Shown: positions 26,221 through 35,070, counted from the stretch's first letter. The stretch: DNA of 64,000 bases from RGIG9115 sp045603225 (GCA_045603225.1 JAZULT010000070.1:1-64000), one strand, 5' to 3'. A program made the numbers and translations. The notes: generated by a model not told the origin, from the sequence alone.

Positions 26221-26391
26221 ATGAAACAAAGGGATTTAATAAAAAAGCTTGAATCGGTCGGTTTCATATTTGAGCGACACGGAGGGAATCATGATATATA
26301 CCGACGAGGCTCTGATATAGAGAAGGTACCGAGACATAAGGAAATAAACGAAATATTGGCAAAAGCAATATTGAGAAAGTGGGGTATGTAA
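26221..26391 (+). CDS. hicA: HicA-type mRNA interferase toxin
   Basis: A 56-residue protein, the usual HicA size, with a double-stranded-RNA-binding-like fold. It starts KQRDLIKKLESVGF and carries the catalytic histidine in RHGGNHDIYRRG near residue 24, followed by VPRHKEINEILAKAI. HicA proteins cleave mRNA and arrest translation when not bound by HicB. AAAGGTG precedes the ATG. The antitoxin gene starts two bases after the stop. The pair sits between uxaC and the KDPG aldolase gene. Confidence 0.9.
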   Translation: MKQRDLIKKLESVGFIFERHGGNHDIYRRGSDIEKVPRHKEINEILAKAILRKWGM

Positions 26392-26393
26392 TA

Positions 26394-26810
26394 ATGAAAA
26401 GAGTATATCCGGTTATCTTTACACAAGCACAAGATGGGTTTTTAATTGAAGTTCCAGATTTGGAAATCTTAACAGAAGGTACAGACATTGAAAATGCTAT
26501 TGATATGGCTCGTGATGCAATTTCAATCACATTGGTTTCATTAGAAGAAAATAATGAAACAGTACCAACTCCTACAAACATGGAAAATATTGATGTTTCC
26601 AAAGGAACATTTTCTTCAAGTGGGAAAAGTTTTGTTTCTATGGTTGATGCGAATACAAAGGAATATAGACGTAAAATTAATACAACACCCGTCAGAAGAA
26701 ATGTTTCCCTGCCGACATGGTTAAATGATGAAGTCAATGCCTCAGGCATAAACGTATCAAGATTTTTACAGGATGCATTAATGGAAAGATTAAACATAGA
26801 AAGAAGATAA
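26394..26810 (+). CDS. hicB: HicB-type antitoxin
   Basis: A 138-residue antitoxin. The N-terminal HicB domain is YPVIFTQAQDGFLIEVPDL followed by NAIDMARDAISITL, a degenerate RNase-H-like fold that masks HicA. The C-terminal part ends in RRNVSLPTWLNDEVNASGINVSRFLQDAL, a ribbon-helix-helix DNA-binding domain, so it probably represses its own promoter at 26172-26200. A long low-complexity linker (residues about 60-90) joins the two. The ATG at 26394 is chosen over an upstream ATG that would overlap hicA. Confidence 0.9.
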   Translation: MKRVYPVIFTQAQDGFLIEVPDLEILTEGTDIENAIDMARDAISITLVSLEENNETVPTPTNMENIDVSKGTFSSSGKSFVSMVDANTKEYRRKINTTPVRRNVSLPTWLNDEVNASGINVSRFLQDALMERLNIERR

Positions 26811-26828
26811 CAGAAAGGAAGAATAAAA

Positions 26829-27470
26829 ATGGATAAAGAACAGGTAATTCAAAAATTAACAGAAGCAGGTCTTGTTGCCGTAGTACGTGCTAACAATGCC
26901 GAAGAAGCAATCAAAATTTCAGATGCGTGCTTAAAGGGCGGATGTCCGTCAATTGAGCTGACATTCACAGTTCCCGGTGCTGACAAGGTTATCGCAGAGC
27001 TTGCAGAGCGTTACAAAGGCGAAATGCTCCTCGGTGCAGGAACAGTTCTTGACTCAGAAACCGCAAGAATTGCAATCTTAGCCGGCGCAAACTATATCGT
27101 AAGCCCGGGCTTCAATCTTGAAACAGCAAAGCTTTGTAACCGTTACAGAGTTCCATACATGGCAGGATGTATGACGATTACAGAAGTTATCACTGCTATG
27201 GAAGCAGGAGTTGATATTGTTAAAATATTCCCTGCTGACCTTTTCGGTCCTACTATCATCAAGGACATCAAAGGCCCTCTTCCGCAGGCGAAGCTCATGC
27301 CTACAGGCGGTGTTGACGTTTCAAACGTTGACCAGTGGATTAAAGCAGGTGCCGTTGCAGTAGGCGCAGGAAGCTCACTGACAGCCGGAGCAAAGACAGG
27401 CGATTATGACAAGATTACAGAAACCGCTAAACAGTTTATAGCAAAAATCAAGGAAGCAAGAGGACAGTAA
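26829..27470 (+). CDS. eda: KDPG/KHG aldolase
   Basis: A 213-residue class I aldolase splitting 2-keto-3-deoxy-6-phosphogluconate into pyruvate and glyceraldehyde 3-phosphate, the last step of hexuronate breakdown. Seen: GLVAVVRANNAEEA, the catalytic Glu in SIELTFTVPGA, LLGAGTVLD, the Schiff-base lysine in VKIFPADLFGP near residue 137, and LMPTGGVDVSN for phosphate binding. GAAAGGAAG precedes the start. It follows hicAB by 18 bases and precedes a deacetylase-like gene by one base. Confidence 0.95.
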   Translation: MDKEQVIQKLTEAGLVAVVRANNAEEAIKISDACLKGGCPSIELTFTVPGADKVIAELAERYKGEMLLGAGTVLDSETARIAILAGANYIVSPGFNLETAKLCNRYRVPYMAGCMTITEVITAMEAGVDIVKIFPADLFGPTIIKDIKGPLPQAKLMPTGGVDVSNVDQWIKAGAVAVGAGSSLTAGAKTGDYDKITETAKQFIAKIKEARGQ

Positions 27471-27471
27471 T

Positions 27472-28173
27472 ATGTGGAACGGAAAATTAAAGGCAATCAC
27501 ATTCAGCTATGACGACGCTGTAACTCAGGACATAAAAATGATTGAGCTTATGGATAAGTACGGATTAAAGGGTACATTTAACCTTAACTCCGAATATCTT
27601 GGTCTTCAGAGTGAAGGCGGAATGGTTTTCGATAATTTTGTTTACCGTCATAAAGTAAAGCCTGAAGATGTAAAGGAAGTTTACAAAAACCATGAAGTAG
27701 CAGTGCACACTCTCACACATCCGAGACTTCCGGAAATTGAGGACGAAGCCGAAATTATCCGTCAGGTTGAGCAGGACAGACTTAACCTCGAAAAGTATTC
27801 CGGTGGCGAAGTCATCGGTATGGCATACCCTTGCGGCGGTGTAAACAATGACGACCGTGTTGCGGAAATCATCAGAAAAAATACAGGTGTTAAATATTCG
27901 AGAACTATCACATCTACATACAACTTCGACCTTCAGGATAATCTTCTCAGATTTAATCCTACTGTTCATCATATCGAAACAGAAAAGGTCTTTGAGCTTG
28001 CTGAAAAGTTCCTTGCTCTCGAAACAGATAAACCTCAGCTTTTCTACATCTGGGGACATACCTATGAATTTGACGGACTTGACAACTGGGACGAGGTTGA
28101 AAAGCTTCTTAAAATGCTTGGTGGACATGACGATATATATTATGGAACAAACAGAGAAGTATTTGGAATTTGA
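27472..28173 (+). CDS. Polysaccharide deacetylase-like (NodB) protein
   Basis: A 233-residue protein with the NodB fold. The metal-binding motif 1 is FSYDDAV near residue 12 (catalytic Asp-Asp), motif 2 is HTLTHPRLPE near residue 79 (the HxxxH zinc pair), motif 3 is AYPCGGVN, and WGHTYEFD near the end supplies the last histidine. There is no signal peptide, so the substrate should be an intracellular acetylated sugar. Position between the KDPG aldolase and kdgK genes suggests removal of acetyl groups from pectin-derived uronides, which is inference. Confidence 0.85.
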   Translation: MWNGKLKAITFSYDDAVTQDIKMIELMDKYGLKGTFNLNSEYLGLQSEGGMVFDNFVYRHKVKPEDVKEVYKNHEVAVHTLTHPRLPEIEDEAEIIRQVEQDRLNLEKYSGGEVIGMAYPCGGVNNDDRVAEIIRKNTGVKYSRTITSTYNFDLQDNLLRFNPTVHHIETEKVFELAEKFLALETDKPQLFYIWGHTYEFDGLDNWDEVEKLLKMLGGHDDIYYGTNREVFGI

Positions 28174-28201
28174 GTAAAATCACCCATATCACCACTGAGA
28201 A

Positions 28202-28299
28202 GTGAAATGTTTTGTCCGCAGACAAAATATGAAGTCTGACTGATGTCAGTGAAATTCGTATAAATACGAGTGAAATTTGCAGTTTACACTGCAAGTGAA
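28202..28299. repeat. Mini-palindrome array punctuated by GTGAAAT
   Basis: Between the deacetylase gene and kdgK, four different small palindromes follow one another: TTTTGTC-cgca-GACAAAA (28210-28227), CTGAC-tgat-GTCAG (28236-28249), TCGTAT-aa-ATACGA (28256-28269) and TTGCAGT-ttac-ACTGCAA (28277-28294). GTGAAAT or a close variant stands between them. Each stem has a different sequence while the punctuation is constant. A second array of the same design is at 40318-40435. Confidence 0.75.
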
Positions 28300-28316
28300 G
28301 AAAAGGAGAAATTAAT

Positions 28317-29348
28317 ATGGCAAAAGTTATTACAATGGGAGAAATAATGCTCAGACTTTCAACTCCCGGAAATCAAAGATTTATACAGGCAGACGAATTT
28401 GATGTATGCTACGGTGGCGGAGAAGCAAATGTTGCAGTTTCGCTTGCAAATTACGGACACGATGCAGAATATGTAACACGTGTTCCTGCAAACCCAATCG
28501 GTGAATGTGCGGTTGCAGCGCTCAGAAAGCATAACGTTGAAACAAAGCACATTGCAAGAGGCGGAGAAAGACTCGGAATCTACTTCCTCGAAACAGGTGC
28601 GGCAATGCGTGCATCAAATGTTGTATATGACAGAGCACACTCATCAATCTCAACAGCTACAGCTGCAGATTTTGATTTTGACGAAATTTTTGAAGGCTGT
28701 GACTGGTTCCACTTTACAGGAATCACACCTGCTGTATCAGATGCAGCTGCAGAGCTTACTGAAATAGCTCTCAAAGCCGCAAAGGCAAAAGGCGTAAAGG
28801 TAAGCTGTGACCTTAACTTCAGAAAGAAGCTCTGGTCAAGCGAAAAGGCTCAGAAGGTTATGTCTAACCTCATGCAGTATGTTGATGTATGTATCGGAAA
28901 CGAAGAAGATGCTGAAAAGGTTCTCGGATTCAAGCCGGGTAATACAGACGTAACAAGCGGTGAGCTTGAGCTTGCAGGCTACAAGGATATATTTGAACAG
29001 ATGGTTGAAAAGTTCAACTTTGAATATGTAATAAGCTCACTCAGAGTAAGTCATTCAGCTTCTGACAACGGCTGGTCAGCTTGCATCTACTCACGTGATA
29101 CAAAAGAATTTTATCATTCAAGAGAATACAGAGTTGCACCTATCGTAGACAGAGTAGGTGGCGGTGACAGCTTTGCGGGCGGTGTAATCTGCGGATTCCT
29201 TGACGGTAAAGACTTCAAGGGTGCTCTTGAGTTCGGTGTTGCAGCATCTGCTCTTAAGCATACAATTCCCGGAGACTTTAACCTCGTTACAAGAGCTGAA
29301 GTTGATGCACTTGCAGGCGGTGACGGCTCAGGTCGTGTTCAGAGATAA
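28317..29348 (+). CDS. kdgK: 2-keto-3-deoxygluconate kinase (PfkB family)
   Basis: A 343-residue ribokinase-family enzyme that phosphorylates 2-keto-3-deoxygluconate to KDPG, the substrate of the aldolase encoded upstream. Seen: MGEIMLRLSTPG and YGGGEANVAVSLANYG at the N-terminus (substrate site), the segment SCDLNFRKKLW typical of KdgK, and DRVGGGDSFAGGVICG near residue 279, which holds the catalytic aspartate and anion hole. AAAAGGAG precedes the start. A terminator hairpin follows, closing the operon that began at uxaC. Confidence 0.93.
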   Translation: MAKVITMGEIMLRLSTPGNQRFIQADEFDVCYGGGEANVAVSLANYGHDAEYVTRVPANPIGECAVAALRKHNVETKHIARGGERLGIYFLETGAAMRASNVVYDRAHSSISTATAADFDFDEIFEGCDWFHFTGITPAVSDAAAELTEIALKAAKAKGVKVSCDLNFRKKLWSSEKAQKVMSNLMQYVDVCIGNEEDAEKVLGFKPGNTDVTSGELELAGYKDIFEQMVEKFNFEYVISSLRVSHSASDNGWSACIYSRDTKEFYHSREYRVAPIVDRVGGGDSFAGGVICGFLDGKDFKGALEFGVAASALKHTIPGDFNLVTRAEVDALAGGDGSGRVQR

Positions 29349-29368
29349 AAGAATTATGTTACATGTAT

Positions 29369-29391
29369 GGGACGGCGAAAAACGCCGTCCT
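29369..29391 (+). terminator. Terminator of the hexuronate operon
   Basis: GGACGGCG (29370-29377) and CGCCGTCC (29383-29390) form a perfect 8-bp GC-rich stem with a 5-base A-rich loop. The T tract behind it is poor. Confidence 0.6.
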
Positions 29392-29459
29392 GCATATTGT
29401 TGTTAAAAAATGGGCAGGTAAAAGCTCTGTCTTCATTATAATATAAAGGAGAAGAAAAA

Positions 29460-30101
29460 ATGATATTAGCACCTTCTATTTTAGCCGCTGACTTTACTAA
29501 TCTCGGCAAACAGGTACAGGAAACAGAAAAGCATGGTGCCGAATGGCTTCATATTGACATAATGGACGGTCATTTTGTTCCTAATCTCAGCTTTGGCCCT
29601 GATATACCGAAACAGCTCAGACCTCTTACAAATCAGTTTTTTGATGTACACCTTATGATAGACAATACGGAGAAATATATTGAACCGTTTATAAATGCAG
29701 GTGCCGATGGAATTACAATGCATCTTGAATGTACAAAAGACCTTGATTACTGCATAGATAAAGTACACTCATTCGGTAAAAAAGCCGCAATTGCAATTAA
29801 TCCCGACACTCCTGCCGAGGGAGTGATGAAATACATTGATAAAATTGAAATGGTACTTGTAATGAGCGTTTTTCCGGGTTATGGAGGACAAAAATACATA
29901 GAAGATGTTAATGAGAAAATAAAATTCCTGAGAAAGGAATGCGGAAAAGACTTCAATATTCAGGTAGATGGCGGTGTGAATGCAGGAAATATTGCATCGG
30001 TTTACAAAAACGGAGCAAATATTCTTGTTGCAGGAACCGCCGTATTCAAAGGAGATATTGCTGCAAATATAAAAGAGCTTAAGGAGCTTTGCGGAGAATG
30101 A
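29460..30101 (+). CDS. rpe: Ribulose-phosphate 3-epimerase
   Basis: A 213-residue TIM-barrel enzyme interconverting ribulose 5-phosphate and xylulose 5-phosphate in the pentose phosphate pathway. It begins LAPSILAADFTNLG, with the metal-binding HIDIMDGHFVPNLSFGP near residue 33, DVHLMIDN, HLECTKD, VMSVFPGYGGQKY near residue 140, and the phosphate site VDGGVNAGN and GTAVFKG. AAAGGAGAAG precedes the ATG. Its last four bases overlap the thiamine pyrophosphokinase gene, an arrangement common in Firmicutes, where rpe and thiN are paired downstream of rsgA. Confidence 0.96.
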   Translation: MILAPSILAADFTNLGKQVQETEKHGAEWLHIDIMDGHFVPNLSFGPDIPKQLRPLTNQFFDVHLMIDNTEKYIEPFINAGADGITMHLECTKDLDYCIDKVHSFGKKAAIAINPDTPAEGVMKYIDKIEMVLVMSVFPGYGGQKYIEDVNEKIKFLRKECGKDFNIQVDGGVNAGNIASVYKNGANILVAGTAVFKGDIAANIKELKELCGE

Positions 30102-30712
30102 GAGTAGTTATAATAGGCGGTGGAAGCTGTGAAACGGATTTCGAATTTAAGGATTCTGATTATGTTATATGTGCAGACCACGGCTACGACCATGCACTTA
30201 AATATGAAATTGTTCCCGATCTTCTGATAGGAGATATGGACTCAGTAATTGCCGATGCCGACAGCTTTCCCGACAAGCTCGTATTACCTGTAAGAAAGGA
30301 CTTTACCGACAGTGAAACAGCGGTAAGGCATGCAATAGATATGCATCCTGATGAGATAGTGCTTCTCGGATTCACCGGAACACGTATGGATCATACTCTT
30401 GGAAATATCTTTCTGCTTAAGCTTCTTGACGAAAAAAATATTCCCGCCTATATTGATGACGGGAATAACAGAATATATTATTTCAGCGGAAAATTTACGG
30501 TGGAAAACATGGTAGGCTATACAGTATCACTGATACCTGTTTCAGAAGCTGTCTGCGGAATTACAACATTCGGTCTTGACTATCCGCTTGACGGAGAAAA
30601 TCTGTATTTCGGAGAGACAAGAGGCATTTCAAATGTCATTACGGAAAATCATGCAGGATATACTGCAGAATCCGGTTCGGCTATCGTAATTATAACACGT
30701 TCTGATGTATAA
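30098..30712 (+). CDS. thiN: Thiamine pyrophosphokinase
   Basis: A 204-residue enzyme transferring pyrophosphate from ATP to thiamine. Motifs include VICADHGYDHALKYEIVPDLLIGDMDS split over residues 24-50 (nucleotide and metal site), KDFTDSETAVRHA with the catalytic aspartates near residue 70, GFTGTRMDHTLGNI near residue 93, and the C-terminal thiamine-binding beta domain with SNVITENHA. I use the ATG at 30098, which overlaps the rpe stop, rather than one nine bases upstream. Its end overlaps the convergent transporter gene by 23 bases. Confidence 0.93.
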   Translation: MRVVIIGGGSCETDFEFKDSDYVICADHGYDHALKYEIVPDLLIGDMDSVIADADSFPDKLVLPVRKDFTDSETAVRHAIDMHPDEIVLLGFTGTRMDHTLGNIFLLKLLDEKNIPAYIDDGNNRIYYFSGKFTVENMVGYTVSLIPVSEAVCGITTFGLDYPLDGENLYFGETRGISNVITENHAGYTAESGSAIVIITRSDV

Positions 30713-31865
30713 TCAGCATAAATCCTGTAAGCAATATCAGAAATCCGAAATTAAAAGCGGAAAACATTCCAACATAATATTTTGTTTTGCCGGGGTTATG
30801 CTTCATGTATTCGCTGAATGTGATGAGGCTTGCAAGGGAAGCTATAAGTGTTCCCACTCCGCCTATGTTCACACCAACAAGCAAATCTGCGTAATTTCCC
30901 GTAAACTGCGAAAGAAGTATCGCAGACGGAACATTACTTATAACCTGACACGAAAGCACGCTGAACAACAGCGTGTTTTTTTCAAGCAGTGATGAGAAAA
31001 GCATACGCACCGAATCAATTCTTGCCATATTCCCTGCAAAAATGAAGAAGAATACAAATGTCATAAGAAGCGGATAATCCACAGCCTTAAGTGCATCTCT
31101 GTCTGCAAAATACAGTACAAGAGGAATTACCACAAGTCCTGCCTGGTACGGAATACCACGGAAAACAATAAGGATTGAAAAGGCGAACAGTATAAGGTAA
31201 AGTACAGTCTTTTTCGGGTTCAGAGTCATTTTTTCATCTTTCAGTTCAAGCGGTTCAGATTTCACAAAAATCAGACAGCACGCAGTTATTATGAGTATCG
31301 CAACGGCAAACGGAAGTGCCATTATCTGCATGAATTCAAGGTTCGGAATATTAAAAGCTGTATAAAGATACAGATTCTGAGGATTTCCGAACGGTGTCAG
31401 CATACCGCCGAGATTGGCGGCAACATTCTGCATAATGAAGGTAAAAGCCATGTACTTTTCCTTGCCTGTACTTGAAAGCACAAAATAGCCGAGCGGCAGG
31501 AATGTAAGAAGTGCCATGTCGTTTGCTATCAGCATCGAACCGATAAACGTTATGTATACAAGTGCAAGTACACTCATTTTTGTCGTTTTAAAAAGTATAA
31601 CAATTTTTCGTGCAAGCATATAAAAGAAATTTATATTTTTAAGAGCGCATACAACAGCAAGCACGCAGAAAAGACAAGACAGGGTTTTATAATCAAAATA
31701 TCCCAGATATTCCTTGTCAACGGGAACAAAAATACTTGTTATAACTGCCGCAAGAAAGGCAATTACCATAACAGTATTTTTCTTTATGAAATTTGTAATC
31801 CATGTATGTAAATATTCAATCGCATGATGTTTAGCGTGATTGTGTAATACTTCTGTCTTTTGCAT
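30690..31865 (-). CDS. Anion permease (SLC13/ArsB-type ion transporter)
   Basis: A 391-residue integral membrane protein with ten or more hydrophobic segments of the ion-transporter superfamily that contains citrate, sulfate, arsenite and Na/H carriers. Characteristic hairpin loops are FIGSMLIANDMALLTFLPLGYFV near residue 115, NVAANLGGMLTPFGNPQNLYLY near residue 145, and SNVPSAILLSQFT near residue 315. Substrate cannot be inferred. I use the ATG at 31865, which follows AAGAGG. A perfect hairpin, GGGCTGTC and GACAGCCC at 31893-31909, lies just upstream in its leader. The 3' end overlaps thiN. Confidence 0.85.
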   Translation of the reverse strand: MQKTEVLHNHAKHHAIEYLHTWITNFIKKNTVMVIAFLAAVITSIFVPVDKEYLGYFDYKTLSCLFCVLAVVCALKNINFFYMLARKIVILFKTTKMSVLALVYITFIGSMLIANDMALLTFLPLGYFVLSSTGKEKYMAFTFIMQNVAANLGGMLTPFGNPQNLYLYTAFNIPNLEFMQIMALPFAVAILIITACCLIFVKSEPLELKDEKMTLNPKKTVLYLILFAFSILIVFRGIPYQAGLVVIPLVLYFADRDALKAVDYPLLMTFVFFFIFAGNMARIDSVRMLFSSLLEKNTLLFSVLSCQVISNVPSAILLSQFTGNYADLLVGVNIGGVGTLIASLASLITFSEYMKHNPGKTKYYVGMFSAFNFGFLILLTGFMLIIHQNVL

Positions 31866-32049
31866 TTTAATCCTCTTTTCAGCATGATAATAGGGCTGTC
31901 TGACAGCCCGCATTTTTCATTATACTATATGCAAAATCAAAAGTCAACAGCTTTTTGTCCGTATCTTTTTATTTGATGTAAATTCCCTGTTTCAACTCAT
32001 ATTTCATCTATTATATTATACACAATTAATCATTTTTCAAGATATAAGA

Positions 32050-32151
32050 TTAAATATTTCGATATTTTTCTATTATTTCCGTCTTTTTTTCATATATTTC
32101 ATTTGTATAAGAAATTTTTCCATGACCTGCAAAACAACATATCTTATTCAT
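32050..32151 (-). pseudogene. Truncated SLOG/DUF1273-like gene
   Basis: A 33-residue reading frame starting MNKICCFAGHGKI, the typical N-terminus of SLOG-family proteins with the CCFxGH motif. It stops after EIIEKYRNI, whereas relatives run 100 residues or more. The ribosome site AGGGTGG is intact eight bases upstream. The following AT-rich sequence to 31914 shows no continuation that I can find. I regard it as a gene remnant. The remainder of 31914-32316 holds no gene. Confidence 0.45.
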
Positions 32152-32316
32152 TATTACCACCCTATAACAACAATTTAATATCAAATGCGAACTAATTAAT
32201 TGTATTATATCATATATTTGAAATAAATGCAAACAAATTATTCTCATTTAAGAAAAAATTGTTTGTCGATTAAAAGATAATATCCGAATATAATATATTT
32301 ATAGGAGTGATATTAA

Positions 32317-32544
32317 ATGAATAATAAAAATTTTGATGTTTGGCTTGGAATAGGATTAAACATTCTACATTATAGAAAAGAACAGGGCATGACACAAATA
32401 CAGCTTGCAGAAAAGGCAGATATAAGCAGAACATATATGCAAAAAATTGAAACTGCCGCATGTTCGTGTACACTTGATACGCTTATCGATATTGCAGAAG
32501 CACTGAACATACCACTAAAAAAGTTATTTGAGTTCAGGGACTAA
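32317..32544 (+). CDS. XRE-type helix-turn-helix regulator
   Basis: A 75-residue single-domain DNA-binding protein. The HTH is RKEQGMTQIQLAEKADISRTYMQKIET (residues about 20-47), followed by the domain-closing IDIAEALNIPLKKLFEF. Such Cro/C1-type proteins act as repressors, often of their own promoter. TATAAT stands at 32289-32294, before the AGGAG site, but its -35 element is poorly placed. It is monocistronic, with no evident target gene besides its neighbours. Confidence 0.9.
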   Translation: MNNKNFDVWLGIGLNILHYRKEQGMTQIQLAEKADISRTYMQKIETAACSCTLDTLIDIAEALNIPLKKLFEFRD

Positions 32545-32663
32545 TTTTATCATGCAAAATTCAGGTGTTTTTTCTAAAAATCCAATATAGAACAAAAATC
32601 AAGATTTTTTCATCTACATATTTAGAAATTTGAATAAAATTCAAAATGTTAAACCTACTCGTA

Positions 32664-32706
32664 AATAAATAAGGTGTAGCCATAGTGTGCTACACCTTAT
32701 TTACTA
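32664..32706. terminator. Bidirectional terminator
   Basis: AATAAGGTGTAGC (about 32668-32680) pairs perfectly with GCTACACCTTATT (32689-32701), flanked by A and T tracts. It lies between the convergent XRE gene and GH2 gene. Confidence 0.85.
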
Positions 32707-32751
32707 TTCTATTTTTTCATTTCTTTTCCGGCAAGTGAAGTAAAATTCAGA

Positions 32752-35034
32752 TTATTCCTCCTCAAACTGATCAAATCCGCATTGTGTGATTGCTGAAATA
32801 TACTTTTTGTAATCTATGTCTATAATATTTGTAAAATAGTGATTACTGTATTTTTGACCGTTTATCCACCATTCAATGAGATAAAAAATCTTGTCTGTGC
32901 CGTTACAGTCTGTAAATCCGATGCATTCAGATGAATCTGCGTTTACGGTAACAGTTCCGCTTATGACCTCAGTATTGGTATGTAAATTTGTAACCTTATA
33001 TGATACTGTTTTGTTTTCCGGAAGGTCATTTACGGCATAAAGACATATTTTATTATTTTCAGGTTCATCAAACATAAGACATACCGGTTGCTGGGACCGT
33101 TTTATATAGCTGTATGCAAGCTTTTTTGTATAATAGTAATCAACAACAGCATCAGAAACCTGAGGCCATCCGTCAATCAGGTTCCACCATATTATTCCGG
33201 TTCTGCGCCACTTACTTAATCTGAATCGTTCGATAAAGTATTTCTTTGCTTCTGCCTGGGAAATCTGACTTTGTTTTACAAAATCCGAAAGATTTTCTTC
33301 TGCTTTTCCGAAAAGTGTTTCAACCTGATTGTGTGCAAGGCGAATACGATAAGCATACGGACATTTCATTGATACTTCCATTCCGCTTGCGTGTACAAGA
33401 TATTCAGCTGTCGGGTTACCTTTTTCATCAAAAATTATTTCCGGATTTTTAAGAAACTTCCTGAGTGATTTAACTGACGGGAAGCCGTGATATCCTGTTT
33501 CGCTTGCGAAATGACATACAGAATTTTTATAAAAGCTTCCCTTGAAATAATCTCTCGGTCCCCACAAATGCTCTTCCGGTAACGGCATACCGGACTTGAA
33601 AGCCTCATCACTTGTGAAAGGAGAGCTCGGAAGGTATGGTCTTGTAATATCGTGTGTTGCCACAATACGTTTTAACACTTCACGTGTTATTGTGTATTCG
33701 TTTGGATTTCTGCGGATTCCCCTGCCTCCTTTGTAGGAGTCATCACATTCATTGTCACCTGCCCATAAAACAAGAGCCGGATGATTACGGAGACGTTTTA
33801 TTTGATAAACTGCTTCCTCTTCAAGTTTTTCCGTAAACTCTTTTTCCATCGGATACACAGCGCATCCCATTGCGAAATCCTGCCAGATTAAAATTCCCTT
33901 TTCATCGCAGAAATTGTAAAAGTCATCACATTCATAAACATTGCCTCCCCAACAGCGTACCATGTTACATCCGATATCGTCAAGAAGCTCAAGCGCTTTA
34001 CTCACTCTGTTTATATCATTTGCGTGCATTGCGTCCAACGGAACCCAGTTTGTTCCGAGAACAAATATTTTTTTGTTGTTTATTTCAAAACAGAATTCTC
34101 CGTTGCCGTCTTCATCTGTTGTATCCGACATATTTAATTTTACTGTTCTGATGCCTGTTTTTAAAGAATACGTGTCACACAGTTCTCCTTTGTAAAACAG
34201 TTCAACAGTAGTTTCATAGAGATTGGGTTCACCGCTGTTTTTAGGCCACCACAGCTTTGGGCTCTGAACTGCAAACCCTATTGATGCAGTATTATGCCAC
34301 ATAGTTTCTTCAAAGCCAAATGAGCTATCGACACAGCTTCCGTTTACTTTTACTGTATAATCAGTTATGAAATCGCCTTCTGCACTGATATTTATATACA
34401 TTATCATTCTTGCGCAATCATCTGATATTGATGATGTGTAAATAAAAACTTCGTTTATTTTATCAGGGATTTTTTTAAGAAGTGTAACCGGCTTCCATAT
34501 TCCGGACGTTATAATTCTCGGCATAATATCCCAGCCGAATGTATGTGCCGCTTTTCTTGTATAAAGAGATGGGTAATTATATTTCATAGCAGTAGATGAA
34601 GCAGGAATGATTGATTTTCTCGATTCAATACAAACCGGTTTAATGTGTACAAGAATTTCATTATTACCGATGTGTAAACCCTGGTCAACATCAAATCCGA
34701 TAAACATATTTTCATGTGACTTGACAAAAGTGCCGTTTATATAAATATCTGCAATAGTATCAATTCCGTCGAAATGAAGATACGTATCATCTTCTTTCAG
34801 TTCAATCTCGGTAAAATACCATACATGCATATTTTCAAGCTTTTGTGCAAGCAATGTATTTTCCGACCAATATAAATCAGGAAGCTTCCCGGCTTTCATC
34901 ATATCAAGCTCAAAATTTCCCGGGACAGTTGCATCAATAATTTCGAAATCGTGTTCTTTTATGTCGTTTACTGTTCTAATTTCAAAATTTTTACATTTAA
35001 AATTTTCGCAATATGCAATTTTCCAACTATTCAT
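32752..35034 (-). CDS. GH2 family beta-mannosidase
   Basis: A 760-residue cytoplasmic glycoside hydrolase. N-terminal jelly-roll domain with VPGNFELDMMKAGKLPDLYW and WYFTEIEL, an immunoglobulin-like domain with the LWWPKNSGEPNLYE signature, then a TIM barrel. The acid/base glutamate is in LWAGDNECDDSY near residue 418 and the nucleophile in FASETGYHGFPS near residue 510. RKAAHTFGWDIMPR is typical of beta-mannosidases rather than beta-galactosidases. It would remove terminal beta-mannose from imported mannan or N-glycan fragments. It has its own promoter and an AGGAAAGG site. Confidence 0.9.
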   Translation of the reverse strand: MNSWKIAYCENFKCKNFEIRTVNDIKEHDFEIIDATVPGNFELDMMKAGKLPDLYWSENTLLAQKLENMHVWYFTEIELKEDDTYLHFDGIDTIADIYINGTFVKSHENMFIGFDVDQGLHIGNNEILVHIKPVCIESRKSIIPASSTAMKYNYPSLYTRKAAHTFGWDIMPRIITSGIWKPVTLLKKIPDKINEVFIYTSSISDDCARMIMYINISAEGDFITDYTVKVNGSCVDSSFGFEETMWHNTASIGFAVQSPKLWWPKNSGEPNLYETTVELFYKGELCDTYSLKTGIRTVKLNMSDTTDEDGNGEFCFEINNKKIFVLGTNWVPLDAMHANDINRVSKALELLDDIGCNMVRCWGGNVYECDDFYNFCDEKGILIWQDFAMGCAVYPMEKEFTEKLEEEAVYQIKRLRNHPALVLWAGDNECDDSYKGGRGIRRNPNEYTITREVLKRIVATHDITRPYLPSSPFTSDEAFKSGMPLPEEHLWGPRDYFKGSFYKNSVCHFASETGYHGFPSVKSLRKFLKNPEIIFDEKGNPTAEYLVHASGMEVSMKCPYAYRIRLAHNQVETLFGKAEENLSDFVKQSQISQAEAKKYFIERFRLSKWRRTGIIWWNLIDGWPQVSDAVVDYYYTKKLAYSYIKRSQQPVCLMFDEPENNKICLYAVNDLPENKTVSYKVTNLHTNTEVISGTVTVNADSSECIGFTDCNGTDKIFYLIEWWINGQKYSNHYFTNIIDIDYKKYISAITQCGFDQFEEE

Positions 35035-35070
35035 AAAAATTTTTCCTTTCCTATATTACATTTTAATTAT

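Noticed and set aside
28202..28299. CRISPR array
   Set aside because: The repeated part is only seven bases and the units are self-complementary and different; no cas gene is present.
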